A stretch of 64,000 nt of DNA. Origin: Paenibacillus crassostreae. GTDB taxonomy: Bacteria > Bacillota > Bacilli > Paenibacillales > Paenibacillaceae. Below the pieces are notes generated by a model, which saw only the letters and a list, made by a program, of their open reading frames with translations, did no database searches and had not been told where the DNA came from. The stretch is taken from contig NZ_CP017770.1 in assembly GCF_001857945.1 (NCBI RefSeq), positions 3,534,001-3,598,000 on the forward strand. The letters are read 5' to 3'. Of this stretch, positions 36,636 to 45,367 are shown piece by piece. A program made the translations under genes and the position numbers. The stretch's first letter is position 1. Each line of letters begins with the position of its first letter.

Positions 36636-37943
36636 ATGCAGATAACAGAATCAATAATTCTCGAATGTCTAAACGAACTTAATCAAACTGCGCTAACGAA
36701 GCAAATATACTTTGACTATTACAACGGCAACCATGCTATTCTCAAGGATTATGCCATGCAGGAGAGCCGAAGCAATCGAAAACTAATTTTCAACTTTCCG
36801 AGAAAATTCGTGGACAATGAAGTCGGATACATATTGGGCAAGCCAGTGAATTACGTATCAAAGTCCGATCACGATGAAGTCACTCAAAAAATTGATCTAC
36901 TTATGAGCCATTGGGAAAAGGAACATAACATTAATCTGCGGAAGCAAAGTGAAATATATGGTGAGAGCTATGAGCTGAATTATCTGGATTCAGATGGTCA
37001 GTTTTCGGCAACCGTTTTAACACCACAGAATGCTTATGTACTGGAAGACGGAACAGCGGAACGTAATGCCCTATTGGGGCTACATAAGTTTACAAAACGA
37101 TTTGATGATAAAGTTTACTTGGACGTTTATACGGATCAAGAAATCTTGCACTATGAATTGATAGGTGATAAGAAAATCAGTTTAAGCAAACAGAGTAAAT
37201 CACCTGAACTCAAATACCTCGGTAAACATGATCACATCTTTGGAAGAGTCCCCATTATTTCTTGCCCAGCAAACACTGAGCGGAAATGCGGCTTCCAAGA
37301 TGTGATTTCTTTATTTGATGCCTATAATGCGCTGAACTCGGATTTGGTCAATGAAATTGCTGATCATCGGAATTCTTATTTGGTTATTGAAAATGCCAAG
37401 TTGGAAGCAGAAGACCTGCTGAATATGAAGAAGATGGGCATCATCCAAGTTCCTATAGGTGGTAAAGTAACGTGGCTGATTAAGGAGATCAATGATTCGT
37501 TTGTGAAAAATGAACTGGATAATCTCGAACGTAAAATTTATGACATGATGGACCAGGTGAACTTCAATGAAAATTGGGCATCGAATACATCCTCACTGGC
37601 AATCCGAAATAAGCTGCTGAATTTAGAAAATAGGGTGGCGATTCGTGAAGCGATGATGGAGAGTGTGATCAAACAGAGGTTAGGAAACCTCTTCACGTTT
37701 CTGCAAATTAAAGAAGGTGTTCAATATGATTATCGAGATATCGCTGTTAAGTTTACACGTAACTTGCCAACAGATTTGGTGGGATTAGCTGATGTCATCG
37801 TCAAGCTGAAGGATATTGTTTCGCATGAATCTTTGCTTGCCTTATTGCCGTTTGTTGAAAATCCGAAGCTTGAACATAACAAGTTCCATTCCGAAAAACA
37901 ATGGGTTATGGAATTGACTGGAGAATCAGCACATGCAGAATAA
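36636..37943 (+). CDS. phage portal protein (SPP1 gp6-like)
   Basis: 435 residues; ATG 36636 follows AAGGGA (TTG 36618 is an unlikely alternative). The N-terminal QIYFDYYNGNHAILKDYAMQ, NRKLIFNFPRKFVDNEVGYILGKPV and FGRVPIISCPANTERKCGFQDV are typical of SPP1-type portals, which form the dodecameric DNA entry ring at one capsid vertex. The stem and crown helices follow (LLNMKKMGIIQVP, NFNENWASNTSSLAIRNK). It overlaps the next gene by 11 bases. Confidence 0.9.
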   Translation: MQITESIILECLNELNQTALTKQIYFDYYNGNHAILKDYAMQESRSNRKLIFNFPRKFVDNEVGYILGKPVNYVSKSDHDEVTQKIDLLMSHWEKEHNINLRKQSEIYGESYELNYLDSDGQFSATVLTPQNAYVLEDGTAERNALLGLHKFTKRFDDKVYLDVYTDQEILHYELIGDKKISLSKQSKSPELKYLGKHDHIFGRVPIISCPANTERKCGFQDVISLFDAYNALNSDLVNEIADHRNSYLVIENAKLEAEDLLNMKKMGIIQVPIGGKVTWLIKEINDSFVKNELDNLERKIYDMMDQVNFNENWASNTSSLAIRNKLLNLENRVAIREAMMESVIKQRLGNLFTFLQIKEGVQYDYRDIAVKFTRNLPTDLVGLADVIVKLKDIVSHESLLALLPFVENPKLEHNKFHSEKQWVMELTGESAHAE

Positions 37944-38313
37944 AAGCAAAATCAAACAACTCGTCAAAAATAATTGTGCCTCCTATTTGGGAGATAAGCA
38001 TGGGTTCTCCAATTATTGTTGCTGGAAAGATGGTTCATGTGTATTTTTCGATAACGAGAATCCTCTACCTAGCTGTAGATATTTTGAAAATGGAGTGTTA
38101 CCAACTGATGAGAAGTTGGAACGTGAATATATGTTGGAACGGAATATGCATGTTGAGAGACAGATAGCAAAGCCGAAGGTTAATTGTAAGAAATGTGGGA
38201 CTACATTCGAGGCAAATTCTAATCGGCAACATTACTGTGGAAAATGTGATGAAAATAATAAGAAGGATAAGGCAAAATTACGAATGCGGAAGATGAGACG
38301 AAAACAAGCTTGA
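37933..38313 (+). CDS. cysteine-rich VLP-like phage protein
   Basis: 126 residues overlapping the portal end, with GGAG upstream. Cys pairs occur in NNCASYLG, YCCWKDGSCVFF and CRYFENGVLPTDEKLE, the pattern of the cysteine-rich VLP domain of Firmicutes phages; a C-terminal zinc knuckle CKKCG...YCGKCDEN and a basic tail (RMRKMRRKQA) follow. Probably a DNA- or RNA-binding protein. Function not established. Confidence 0.7.
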   Translation: MQNKSKIKQLVKNNCASYLGDKHGFSNYCCWKDGSCVFFDNENPLPSCRYFENGVLPTDEKLEREYMLERNMHVERQIAKPKVNCKKCGTTFEANSNRQHYCGKCDENNKKDKAKLRMRKMRRKQA

Positions 38314-38430
38314 TGTTACGCTTTAGAGGGTTTAAAAAGCTATATATATCAAGGGTTTTACATGTGCAAAAGTGGGGAGTTGGTATGTTTGTACCTTTTC
38401 CTCGTTTTTGCTATTTCTAATGCGTAACAT
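38313..38430 (+). other. structured intergenic RNA between portal and scaffold genes
   Basis: GATGTTACGC (38313-38322) and GCGTAACATC (38421-38430) form a 10-bp outer pair. Inside, a long hairpin runs from GCAAAAGTGGGGA to TCCTCGTTTTTGC (38367-38412 roughly, three G-U pairs) with an inner GGTA/TACC. It may be a folded leader of the scaffold-capsid mRNA. It does not fit a family known to me. Confidence 0.4.
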
Positions 38431-38525
38431 CGTAGTCCTGGGCATGACTCTAAACTGTTACAAAACAAATAGAAATGCGTGTTCGGTTCAAACGAGTCGA
38501 ATGGGTATCAAAGGAGATAGTCAAA

Positions 38526-39140
38526 ATGGATTTGGATCAAGTAAAACAATTTATTGAAGCAAATGGCACAACAGAGGAAGTGAAATCGTATCTTCAGGTT
38601 TTGAATCCAATGAGCGTTGAAGGTATTGAACAATTCGTTCAATCTGATAAAGATGCGAAAAGTTGGTTCGATAGCACCGTGGACAAGCGTACCACAAAAT
38701 CACTAGAAACGTGGAAAGCCAATCAACTGGAAGGATTGCTGGATGCTGAAATTAAGAAGCGTTTCCCTGCGAAGGATGAGAAAGAAATTGAAGTGGAGAA
38801 GCTTCGTGCTGAAATGGAAACCATGAAACTGGAGAAGCAGCGCGAACGATTAACGAGCCAAGCCATCAAAATAGCCAGTGAAAAGAAACTTCCACTCACG
38901 TTAGTGGATTTTTTTATTGGTGCAGATGAAACGACAACGACAGCGAATCTGGCTGTATTTGAACAGTCCCTCCAATTGGCGGTACAGCAACAAGTAGAAC
39001 AGCGCCTAAAAGGTGATGGTTATACGCCCCCTGCAGATTCAACGGGCAAGACGTTCACACTCGATACAATCAAAGGTATGTCGCAAGACGAAATCAATAA
39101 GAATTGGGAACAAGTAAAACAAGCCTTACAAAACAAATAA
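38526..39140 (+). CDS. phage scaffolding protein (DUF4355-like)
   Basis: 204 residues; ATG follows AAAGGAGAT. Middle part is a long Glu/Lys coiled coil (EKEIEVEKLRAEMETMKLEKQ) and the C-terminus has TFTLDTIKGMSQDEINKNWEQ, typical of DUF4355/GP20-type scaffolds that guide capsid assembly and are then expelled. It directly precedes the capsid gene, as expected. Confidence 0.85.
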   Translation: MDLDQVKQFIEANGTTEEVKSYLQVLNPMSVEGIEQFVQSDKDAKSWFDSTVDKRTTKSLETWKANQLEGLLDAEIKKRFPAKDEKEIEVEKLRAEMETMKLEKQRERLTSQAIKIASEKKLPLTLVDFFIGADETTTTANLAVFEQSLQLAVQQQVEQRLKGDGYTPPADSTGKTFTLDTIKGMSQDEINKNWEQVKQALQNK

Positions 39141-39167
39141 AAATCGAAAAGGACAAGGTGAATACAT

Positions 39168-39998
39168 ATGTCAGTACAAAATTTTATCCCTACAATTTGG
39201 AGTGCACGTTTAAATGAAAGCTTTAAGAAGAATCTAGTCTATGGAAATGTTGTGAATACCGATTATGAAGGCGAGATCAAAGGGCAAGGTTCAACGGTTA
39301 AAATTAATTCGATCGGCGCAGTAACCATCGGTACATATGATAAGGCAGCAGGGATTGGTAATCCGCAGGAACTGGACTCTGCACAAAAAACGCTAACCAT
39401 CGACCAAGCTAAGTTTTATAATTTTACAGTCGATGATGTGGACGCTGCCCAAGCCAATGTGGATTTGCTAAGTGGAGGTATCGTAGAAGCATCCTATGGG
39501 CTCGCTAATGTGGTGGATCAATATATCGCAGGGTTTTATACGGAAGTGAAAGCTGGCAATACAATCGGAAACGATACAACGCCTATTGTTCCGACTTCCG
39601 CTACAGCCTATGATTTACTTGTAGATTTGGGTGTTGTTTTAGATGAAAACGATGTGCCGGAAGGGGATCGCTTTGTCGTTGTTCCTGCTTTCTTTTATGG
39701 ATTACTCGTCAAAGATCCACGCTACACGAAGGATGCTAATGTCATGCGGACGGGATTTGTTGGTAGCATCGATAATATGTCGGTGTACAAATCGAATAAT
39801 GTGCCGAACACGACTGGGGCAAAGTATAAAATAATTGCTGGACATAAGAGTGCCATCTCATTTGCTGGTCAAGTGGATTCCGTTGAAGCTTATCGTCCAG
39901 AGAAGCAATTCTCAGATGCGATTAAAGGTTTGCAGGTCTATGGTGCAAAATGTATTAAGCCAGAATCGCTTGCTGTTCTCACGGCAAATAAGTCTTAG
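39168..39998 (+). CDS. phage major capsid protein
   Basis: 276 residues with AAGGACAAGGTG upstream. The sequence FIPTIWSARLNESFKKNLVYG, VKINSIGAVTIGTYDK, LTIDQAKFYNFTVDDVDAAQ and VVVPAFFYGLLVKDPR is that of HK97-fold capsid proteins of the P22-coat-like group in Firmicutes phages. No protease gene lies nearby and no cleaved N-terminal delta domain is apparent, consistent with a separate scaffold. Confidence 0.88.
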   Translation: MSVQNFIPTIWSARLNESFKKNLVYGNVVNTDYEGEIKGQGSTVKINSIGAVTIGTYDKAAGIGNPQELDSAQKTLTIDQAKFYNFTVDDVDAAQANVDLLSGGIVEASYGLANVVDQYIAGFYTEVKAGNTIGNDTTPIVPTSATAYDLLVDLGVVLDENDVPEGDRFVVVPAFFYGLLVKDPRYTKDANVMRTGFVGSIDNMSVYKSNNVPNTTGAKYKIIAGHKSAISFAGQVDSVEAYRPEKQFSDAIKGLQVYGAKCIKPESLAVLTANKS

Positions 39999-40016
39999 TC
40001 AATAAATACATAGAGC

Positions 40017-40048
40017 CTAGTGGGTGTCCTTAACTGGATGCCCTTTTT
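40017..40048 (+). terminator. terminator after the capsid gene
   Basis: GGGTGTCC pairs with GGATGCCC (two G-U pairs) around TTAACT and is followed by seven T, 22 bases after the capsid stop and just before the next start. Confidence 0.7.
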
Positions 40049-40070
40049 TAATTTAATGGGGGTGGAATAT

Positions 40071-40259
40071 ATGTGGTTCAAGAACAAAGAAACAGAAATC
40101 CAATGGGAAGTGACTGATGAGGAATTAATTAAACGTCTAGAGAAGAATGCTAATTATGAAATAGTGGAATCAGAAAAAACTGAAATAATAGTGTCGTCTC
40201 AAACAGTCATCACTAAAAACGTGAAAAGCACAACGACAAGGAGCAAGCCAAATGATTGA
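40071..40259 (+). CDS. small phage head protein
   Basis: 62 residues; ATG 40071 follows GGGGGTGG (the longer frame starts inside the terminator). Acidic N-terminal WFKNKETEIQWEVTDEELIK and a Ser/Thr/Lys-rich tail. It overlaps the connector gene by 8 bases. Position suggests a head decoration or connector accessory protein; not recognised. Confidence 0.55.
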   Translation: MWFKNKETEIQWEVTDEELIKRLEKNANYEIVESEKTEIIVSSQTVITKNVKSTTTRSKPND

Positions 40260-40560
40260 ACAACTGGAATTGTTGAAACAACTATTGGGGATCGATTTAT
40301 ATGATAGTTCAAGGGATGAGATCATAAATCACTATATAAAAAAAGCCAGAAGCAATATACTCGGCTATTGTAATATTGAGAGTCTTCCGGTTGCATATGA
40401 TGCTGTGGTTGTCGATTATGCCCTGTATCTCTACAAAAATAAAGATTCGGTAGGCTTGGTTCAAAAGCAAGAAGGCGAACGTTCAGCCAGTTATGAACCA
40501 GGTATCCCACAAAGCATTCGACTGGCCCTTCCTCTGCCTAGAATCAAAGTAGGGTATTGA
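40252..40560 (+). CDS. phage head-tail connector (gp6/gp15-like)
   Basis: 102 residues, helical. LKQLLGIDLYDSSRDEIINHYIKKARSNILGYC (first part within residues 5-25) is the characteristic start of phage connector proteins with an acyl-carrier-like helical bundle that sit under the portal. The C-terminal PGIPQSIRLALPLPRIKVGY fits. It overlaps both neighbours slightly, typical of a late operon. Confidence 0.8.
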   Translation: MIEQLELLKQLLGIDLYDSSRDEIINHYIKKARSNILGYCNIESLPVAYDAVVVDYALYLYKNKDSVGLVQKQEGERSASYEPGIPQSIRLALPLPRIKVGY

Positions 40561-40562
40561 GC

Positions 40563-40838
40563 ATGTTCAATGAAATTAAACTTGAGATCTTGGAGGCTGT
40601 AGATTTGATGGTGGTTAAAACGATCTATGCTGATGTACAGCCATACATAAAGAGTTATACGTTTGAAGACGATATTTCACTAGAAGTTACCCATCGAGCC
40701 TTCTGTGAAATAGATGCTCTACTGAAACTAAGTCGATACGTGAAAATTAGTGATAACATATTCATTCTCTTGGACTTGAAAGAATGGAGCGATTATCTGG
40801 AACTGTTCTTGTATCGTTGCAAGCCTGATTTTGTATAG
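40563..40838 (+). CDS. phage head closure/stopper-like protein
   Basis: 91 residues starting at ATG 40563, two bases after the previous stop (a TTG at 40557 overlaps). EILEAVDLMVVKTIYADVQPY and IFILLDLKEWSDYLELFL indicate a small beta/alpha protein in the position of the stopper gene of SPP1-like phages. Identification is mostly by position. Confidence 0.55.
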   Translation: MFNEIKLEILEAVDLMVVKTIYADVQPYIKSYTFEDDISLEVTHRAFCEIDALLKLSRYVKISDNIFILLDLKEWSDYLELFLYRCKPDFV

Positions 40839-40850
40839 GAGGGAGATTTA

Positions 40851-42002
40851 ATGACAAGAAGTATAGAAACGATGATAGACTTCTTCCTTCGGGAGAAAGG
40901 TGAACATATACATATAAACGGTGTGCAGCAAATTGCTCTCATTCGAGATGCAACCGATAAAATTCAATCAAGCGATGAAAAAATAATACGTGCTGCAACT
41001 CCATTACATACGGGTAATTTTATTGATTACCGAAATGAACGCTATTTGATAACAAGCGAAATTGTTCAAAATGAACAATCTAATCGCGGCAGGATACGCA
41101 AGTGTAATTACGGCATCGCCTTTAACTGGGATGGGAACGTGAAATGGTTTAATGCCATTTTGGAAGGGGAAACCTTCTCTGTTAGTTCAGGTACAATTAT
41201 CTCCGTACCAACAGGAACAATCCATGTGTATCTGCAAGATAATGCGGATACGAAAAGCATTACACTTAGCCAGCGATTTTACAACACACATCAGCCGTTT
41301 AAAGTGAACGGTATTGACCGTACTGTTAAAGGAATCATCAAACTCAGTTGTTCGCTGGATTCTATCTCATCTGCTGTTGACGATGTAGATAATAATATAG
41401 TGGATCGCTGGAAATATGAAGTTTCTCATACATATGCATTAACAATAGACAATGTAACAACAACTCAGGTACTAATCAATGATGTTTTGCAATTAAATTA
41501 TACAGCCACAGATAATGGGAAGGAGATCCCGACTCCGGCCATTACTTTTACTTCAAGTGATGCAAATGTGGTCAGCGTTGATAACCAAGGAAAAGTGATG
41601 GGAAAACAGGTAGGACAAGAAACGATTACTGCGAGGCTTACCTACCATCCGTCTATTACAGATACGATTCAGATAACAACAGTTGAAGAGTACACACATA
41701 ATTACAACATATTGATTAGCGGTAACACTAGCATCTATTTAAGTCAAAGTTTATCGTATACGGCAATCATTTATCTTAGCGGCGTAGAGGTGTTTGATCA
41801 ATCAGTACAGTGGATGATAAGTAATCAGAATGCCACTACTCCAGTAATGGCAGCTATTACAGCAAGAACGGGAAATAGTGTAACGATCAAAGCTGGTAAC
41901 AGTAGCGGATACGTATACAAATACCTCATATTGTCCGCTAAACTAACGAGCGACCCGACAATTTCAATAGAAAAGACCATTCAAATAAAAAGTTTATTAT
42001 AA
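40851..42002 (+). CDS. phage structural protein with bacterial Ig-like (Big2) domain
   Basis: 383 residues, with AGGAGGGAG before the ATG. The N-terminal 150 residues (MIDFFLREKGEHIHINGVQQ, HTGNFIDYRNERYLITSEI) look like a phage head-tail joining protein. From about 195 on there is a Big2 domain: VLINDVLQLNYTATDNG, ITFTSSDANVVSVDNQGKVM, GQETITARL, followed by a second related repeat. Big2 domains decorate virions and help binding to surfaces. It is the last structural gene; tail genes are missing. Confidence 0.7.
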   Translation: MTRSIETMIDFFLREKGEHIHINGVQQIALIRDATDKIQSSDEKIIRAATPLHTGNFIDYRNERYLITSEIVQNEQSNRGRIRKCNYGIAFNWDGNVKWFNAILEGETFSVSSGTIISVPTGTIHVYLQDNADTKSITLSQRFYNTHQPFKVNGIDRTVKGIIKLSCSLDSISSAVDDVDNNIVDRWKYEVSHTYALTIDNVTTTQVLINDVLQLNYTATDNGKEIPTPAITFTSSDANVVSVDNQGKVMGKQVGQETITARLTYHPSITDTIQITTVEEYTHNYNILISGNTSIYLSQSLSYTAIIYLSGVEVFDQSVQWMISNQNATTPVMAAITARTGNSVTIKAGNSSGYVYKYLILSAKLTSDPTISIEKTIQIKSLL

Positions 42003-42010
42003 CAATCATA

Positions 42011-42041
42011 CGGCTTGCCCTCTAGGGTGAGCCTTTTTTAA
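42011..42041 (+). terminator. intrinsic terminator closing the head gene cluster
   Basis: GGCTTGCCC pairs with GGGTGAGCC around TCTA and is followed by six T, nine bases after the Big2 protein stop. Confidence 0.85.
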
Positions 42042-42066
42042 TTTCATTTAAAAGGAGCCTATACAT

Positions 42067-42189
42067 TTGAAGAAATCTATCGACTACATGCTCAGTGTGA
42101 GCCTATTAAAGCAATTGAAATCACAAAATTTGATTACCGATGAGGAGTTTTCTGAGATCGATTTGTTAAATAAAAAGACTTTCAAATAG
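42067..42189 (+). CDS. small SHOCT-like protein before the serine recombinase
   Basis: 40 residues starting at TTG with AAAAGGAG nine bases before. The pattern DYMLSVSLLKQLKSQNLITDEEFSEID matches the short SHOCT-like small proteins often encoded before serine recombinases in Firmicutes phages. It may modulate the recombinase; this is inference. Confidence 0.6.
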   Translation: MKKSIDYMLSVSLLKQLKSQNLITDEEFSEIDLLNKKTFK

Positions 42190-42277
42190 CCCTAAAATGG
42201 GGCGGAAATGACTTGATGATGTGCAGAAGTAATCGTAACATGTGACAGTAAAAGGAATATATCTGAGGGGGAACTGT

Positions 42278-43894
42278 ATGGCTAAAGTAATAAAGAAGGT
42301 TGTTGTCGTACCTGTAAAATCATTAGTAGTCATCGATGGAATCACACAAACAGTAAAGAAGAAAGTGGCAGCTTACTGTCGCGTAAGTACGGATTCTGAA
42401 GAACAACGCGAAAGTTACGAGAATCAAGTCAGGCACTATACACAACACATTGAAGGAAACTCGAATTGGGATTTCGCAGACATTTATGCGGATGAAGGCA
42501 TATCGGGAACGAACACAAAGGATCGCGTACAATTTAAACGAATGATTGAGGATGCGAGAGCTGGTAAAGTCGATTTGATTCTAACAAAATCGATATCGAG
42601 ATTTTCTCGAAACACAATGGACTTGTTGAAATACGTAAGGGAATTGAAAAGCCTTGGAATTGCCGTATTATTTGAAAAAGAAAACATCAATACATTAGAA
42701 TCCTCTGGCGAAGTATTTCTGACCATCTTCAGCTCTATCGCTCAAGATGAAAGCAGGAATATATCTGAGAACTCCAAATGGGGTATTCAAAAGGGATTTG
42801 CAAACGGTAAGGTACATTGTAATACCACACGATTTCTTGGCTACGATAAGGATAAGGAAGGCGAACTGATCATTAACGAAAAGGAAGCTGAAATTGTCCG
42901 CAGGATTTATCAGGAGTATCTGGAGGGTAAAAGCTATCAGGCGATTGCTACGGGCTTGATGAAGGATAAAATAAAAACTGTAACAGGTAATGAGAAGTGG
43001 TGGGATTCCTCCATTACAATCATCCTAACCAATGAGAAATATTACGGAGCCTTACTTCAGCAAAAGACAATCACAGTCGATTTTTTAAGCCATAAACGAG
43101 TTAAGAATCGAGGTCAGGAACAGAAATACTTGATCGAGGATAACCATGAGCCGATTATATCCAAAGAGATGTTCGATATGGTACAAAACGAGAAAGAGCG
43201 TAGAGCATTATTGAAGGGTAATGTAATGGGTGACCGAAAGAAATATTCCAGTAAATATCCACTCAGTAGCAAAGTATTCTGCGGATGCTGCGGAGCTAAT
43301 TTTAAAAGGCGAACATGGAACAGTAACAATATTTCAAAGAAAGTTGTGTGGCAATGCCGAACCTACGTTAACGAGGGTAAAGCAGCCTGTGATGCCAGAG
43401 CGGTGGATGAACAGGTATTGCAAGATACATTTGTACGAGTATTTAACCGCATGCATGAGAATAAAGATGGCTTTATCCGAACGTTGAATGCGAATATTGA
43501 AGCAGTACTTGCTAAGCGAGAAGGGCATACGCCGTTACTTGAAATCGAGAAGCAGATGGATCAATTAAAAGCTGACCTGAAGGGATTGGTGACGCTGAAG
43601 CTTCGGGATCAGATAGATGAAGTAGTATATGCAGAGGAGAATGCTCGAATCTCTAAGGAATTGGATGGACTCCGGCAACATAAAATGAAGCTGGAAGAAG
43701 ACAACAATCAAAAGGCTGAATTTAAGGGTCGAGTAGATGAGATCATACAGGTATTAAGCTTACGGCAGGATTTACTCGAGAAATTTGAAGATGACCTATT
43801 TAATGCGCTGGTAGAGAAGATAACCATTCTCTCACCGGCGCATTTTGTTTTTACCTTGAAAAGCGGGTTGGAGATTGAAGAGTTCGAAGAGTAA
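42278..43894 (+). CDS. large serine recombinase
   Basis: 538 residues; ATG 42278 follows GAGGGGG. The resolvase domain has the nucleophile in AAYCRVSTDS (Ser37), SYENQVRHY, and LILTKSISRFSRNTMD. Then the recombinase domain (IVRRIYQEYLEGKSYQAIA), a zinc ribbon (FCGCCGANFKRR, WQCRTY, ACDARAVDE) and a coiled coil with a C-terminal beta domain (FEDDLFNALVEKITIL). It appears intact and is the probable integrase of the element. Its attachment site should lie in the gap after its stop. Confidence 0.92.
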   Translation: MAKVIKKVVVVPVKSLVVIDGITQTVKKKVAAYCRVSTDSEEQRESYENQVRHYTQHIEGNSNWDFADIYADEGISGTNTKDRVQFKRMIEDARAGKVDLILTKSISRFSRNTMDLLKYVRELKSLGIAVLFEKENINTLESSGEVFLTIFSSIAQDESRNISENSKWGIQKGFANGKVHCNTTRFLGYDKDKEGELIINEKEAEIVRRIYQEYLEGKSYQAIATGLMKDKIKTVTGNEKWWDSSITIILTNEKYYGALLQQKTITVDFLSHKRVKNRGQEQKYLIEDNHEPIISKEMFDMVQNEKERRALLKGNVMGDRKKYSSKYPLSSKVFCGCCGANFKRRTWNSNNISKKVVWQCRTYVNEGKAACDARAVDEQVLQDTFVRVFNRMHENKDGFIRTLNANIEAVLAKREGHTPLLEIEKQMDQLKADLKGLVTLKLRDQIDEVVYAEENARISKELDGLRQHKMKLEEDNNQKAEFKGRVDEIIQVLSLRQDLLEKFEDDLFNALVEKITILSPAHFVFTLKSGLEIEEFEE

Positions 43895-44452
43895 ACACCA
43901 ACCTGTAAAATGCGATAGCGACAGATGGCATGGAACGAATCCATGCTGTTTGGTCGTCATATCTTCGACTGAGTCTATCCTCCGTACCGCGATAAATCGG
44001 ACGCATAAATCTCATTCTATCCTTAACCCCTTCGTTGTAGATCCACTCTTTCTCCATCGTTTGGTGATATTTAACCGTTTCTTAACATTCCAAAAGTTTC
44101 ACAAATTCTTCTGGTTACAAGCGTACTCTTAATTCAGGACATTGTTCATTTAACAACTTGAATCACCTCCCATGTGAAGAGGATTCAAGTTGTGTTTTCA
44201 TCATAGCGATACCGTTTTCTGAGCAAATAAAAAACGGTTATTGAGCGATGGTTGTTGATAAGATGGTTTATTATAGATTTTTCTAAAAATCCCAATTATA
44301 ATACCCCCCTTTTCAGCATACAGACTGCTACTTTTGTATAAGTCATGGTATAATTTTACTATTCGAATTTTCGCTAAGGTTCGTCAATAGAATGAAAAAC
44401 TGAGTTTATCATCAACTATATAATGAGTTTACACAAGGGGAGAAATACGCAA
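43895..44452. other. intergenic gap after the serine recombinase; likely attachment-site region
   Basis: No gene is supported; a minus-strand frame here overlaps the recombinase end. It contains a small hairpin GCATGG/CCATGC (43929-43947), a perfect 12-bp inverted repeat ACAACTTGAATC/GATTCAAGTTGT (44153-44164 and 44182-44193, terminator-like with following T), and an extended -10 promoter TGGTATAAT (44346-44354) for the next gene. Confidence 0.5.
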
Positions 44453-44740
44453 ATGAAAGACGACAAAACAATCGAACGCGGACAAAAGAAACTGGATAAA
44501 TTGGTTCGTAAAAAGATGGATGAGTGGGCAGCAGATTACAGTGTTAGACATAGATCTACATCCAAAGGAGAACTTCAACAAAACTTTATAGCAAATGGGT
44601 ATAAATTTGGAGAAGTTCAAGATGGACAAAGAATTCGGATTTGGTTAGAACGTACCGCTGATAAGAAGGAGTTAAATAGTGGTGAAGTATACCTTGATTT
44701 TAATATGAGAGGCGAAACCGCTATTTATGAAAAAGGTTGA
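44453..44740 (+). CDS. hypothetical protein
   Basis: 95 residues; ATG follows GGGGAG. Basic helical N-terminus (KKLDKLVRKKMDEWAADYSV) and a beta-strand part with GQRIRIWLERTADKK and GEVYLDFNMRGETAIYE. Not recognised. First gene of the accessory block after the phage-like element. Confidence 0.55.
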   Translation: MKDDKTIERGQKKLDKLVRKKMDEWAADYSVRHRSTSKGELQQNFIANGYKFGEVQDGQRIRIWLERTADKKELNSGEVYLDFNMRGETAIYEKG

Positions 44741-44783
44741 GTAGATGAAATACTAGATTTATCACCAAATTGGAGGAGTTAAG

Positions 44784-45020
44784 TTGACTAAATCATATCG
44801 AACACCAAAAGACTGGAGTAAATCCAATCGTTTGAAAATAGGTATTATGTATTCCTGTCCTAACTGTAATAATCAGAACTCCAAGCCACTCTTTAACAAA
44901 GAAGAACAGCCGTATTGCTCAAGTTGTTTGGTGAACCATAGTAAATTTTTCATAATGCAGAAGAGAGACGTAATCGACTATATTAATAGAAGATATGTTA
45001 ATAAGCCATTAAGGGGTTAA
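44784..45020 (+). CDS. small zinc-ribbon protein
   Basis: 78 residues starting at TTG after GGAGGAG. It has a C-x2-C...C-x2-C zinc ribbon: YSCPNCNNQ and YCSSCLVNH. Probably nucleic-acid binding; function unknown. Confidence 0.55.
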   Translation: MTKSYRTPKDWSKSNRLKIGIMYSCPNCNNQNSKPLFNKEEQPYCSSCLVNHSKFFIMQKRDVIDYINRRYVNKPLRG

Positions 45021-45058
45021 TGAAAGAGTTGATTCAAGTGGAGGTATAGAGCTATCCG

Positions 45059-45340
45059 ATGCGGAGAAAACCATCCAATTGGAAAGAGAAATATATCAAG
45101 AAAGAAAAGGTAGCTAGAAAGAGTAATCCCGATCTTAAGAAATTGAAATATACTTGTACATACGGTCATATCAGAGTCGAAGCGAAGAAACTTACTGACT
45201 CAGAATTGTCCTGTCCAGCATGTAATCTTGGCGGCAAACTTAATAGTAAGTTTAGATTTGTGGGGAGCTTTAACATCAGCAGCCATCAATATAAGACCTC
45301 TAAATTTAATGTGAGTTCAAATAAAGTCGATAAATCCTGA
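45059..45340 (+). CDS. small Cys-containing basic protein
   Basis: 93 residues, strongly basic at the N-terminus. CTYGH and LSCPACNLGG form a likely zinc site. GGAGGT lies 13 bases before the ATG. Not recognised; similar in style to the preceding zinc-ribbon gene. Confidence 0.5.
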   Translation: MRRKPSNWKEKYIKKEKVARKSNPDLKKLKYTCTYGHIRVEAKKLTDSELSCPACNLGGKLNSKFRFVGSFNISSHQYKTSKFNVSSNKVDKS

Positions 45341-45367
45341 ATTTCAAGAGAAAGAAGAGGTGTTGTT

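Larger units (their letters stand above)
19052..44452 (+). mobile_element. phage-like element with RdRP-type polymerase, topoisomerase VIII, head genes and serine recombinase
   Basis: All genes run in one direction. Order: polymerase, DUF5659-like, helicase, topoisomerase, methyltransferase, membrane protein, small terminase, tyrosine integrase, cargo pair, large terminase, two small conserved proteins, portal, Cys-rich protein, scaffold, capsid, connectors, Big2 protein, serine recombinase. Tail and lysis genes are not seen. The ends are only approximate: the left edge is placed in the 19.1-19.6 kb gap and the right edge in the gap after the serine recombinase. Confidence 0.75.

Noticed and set aside
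38313..38525. Group I intron or suppressor tRNA between portal and scaffold
   Set aside because: The gap is too short for a group I intron and the CTCTAAA loop has no matching stem; only a hairpin remains.
42278..43894. Serine recombinase as the enzyme that made the rlmCD tails
   Set aside because: It is intact, but no HVEC tail adjoins its stop; tail A is 4.5 kb away. Its own target cannot be decided from this window.
43851..44057. 68-residue minus-strand frame overlapping the serine recombinase end
   Set aside because: Half of it lies inside the recombinase gene on the other strand; I considered a truncated host gene at an attachment site, but no family is recognised and no other half is found.
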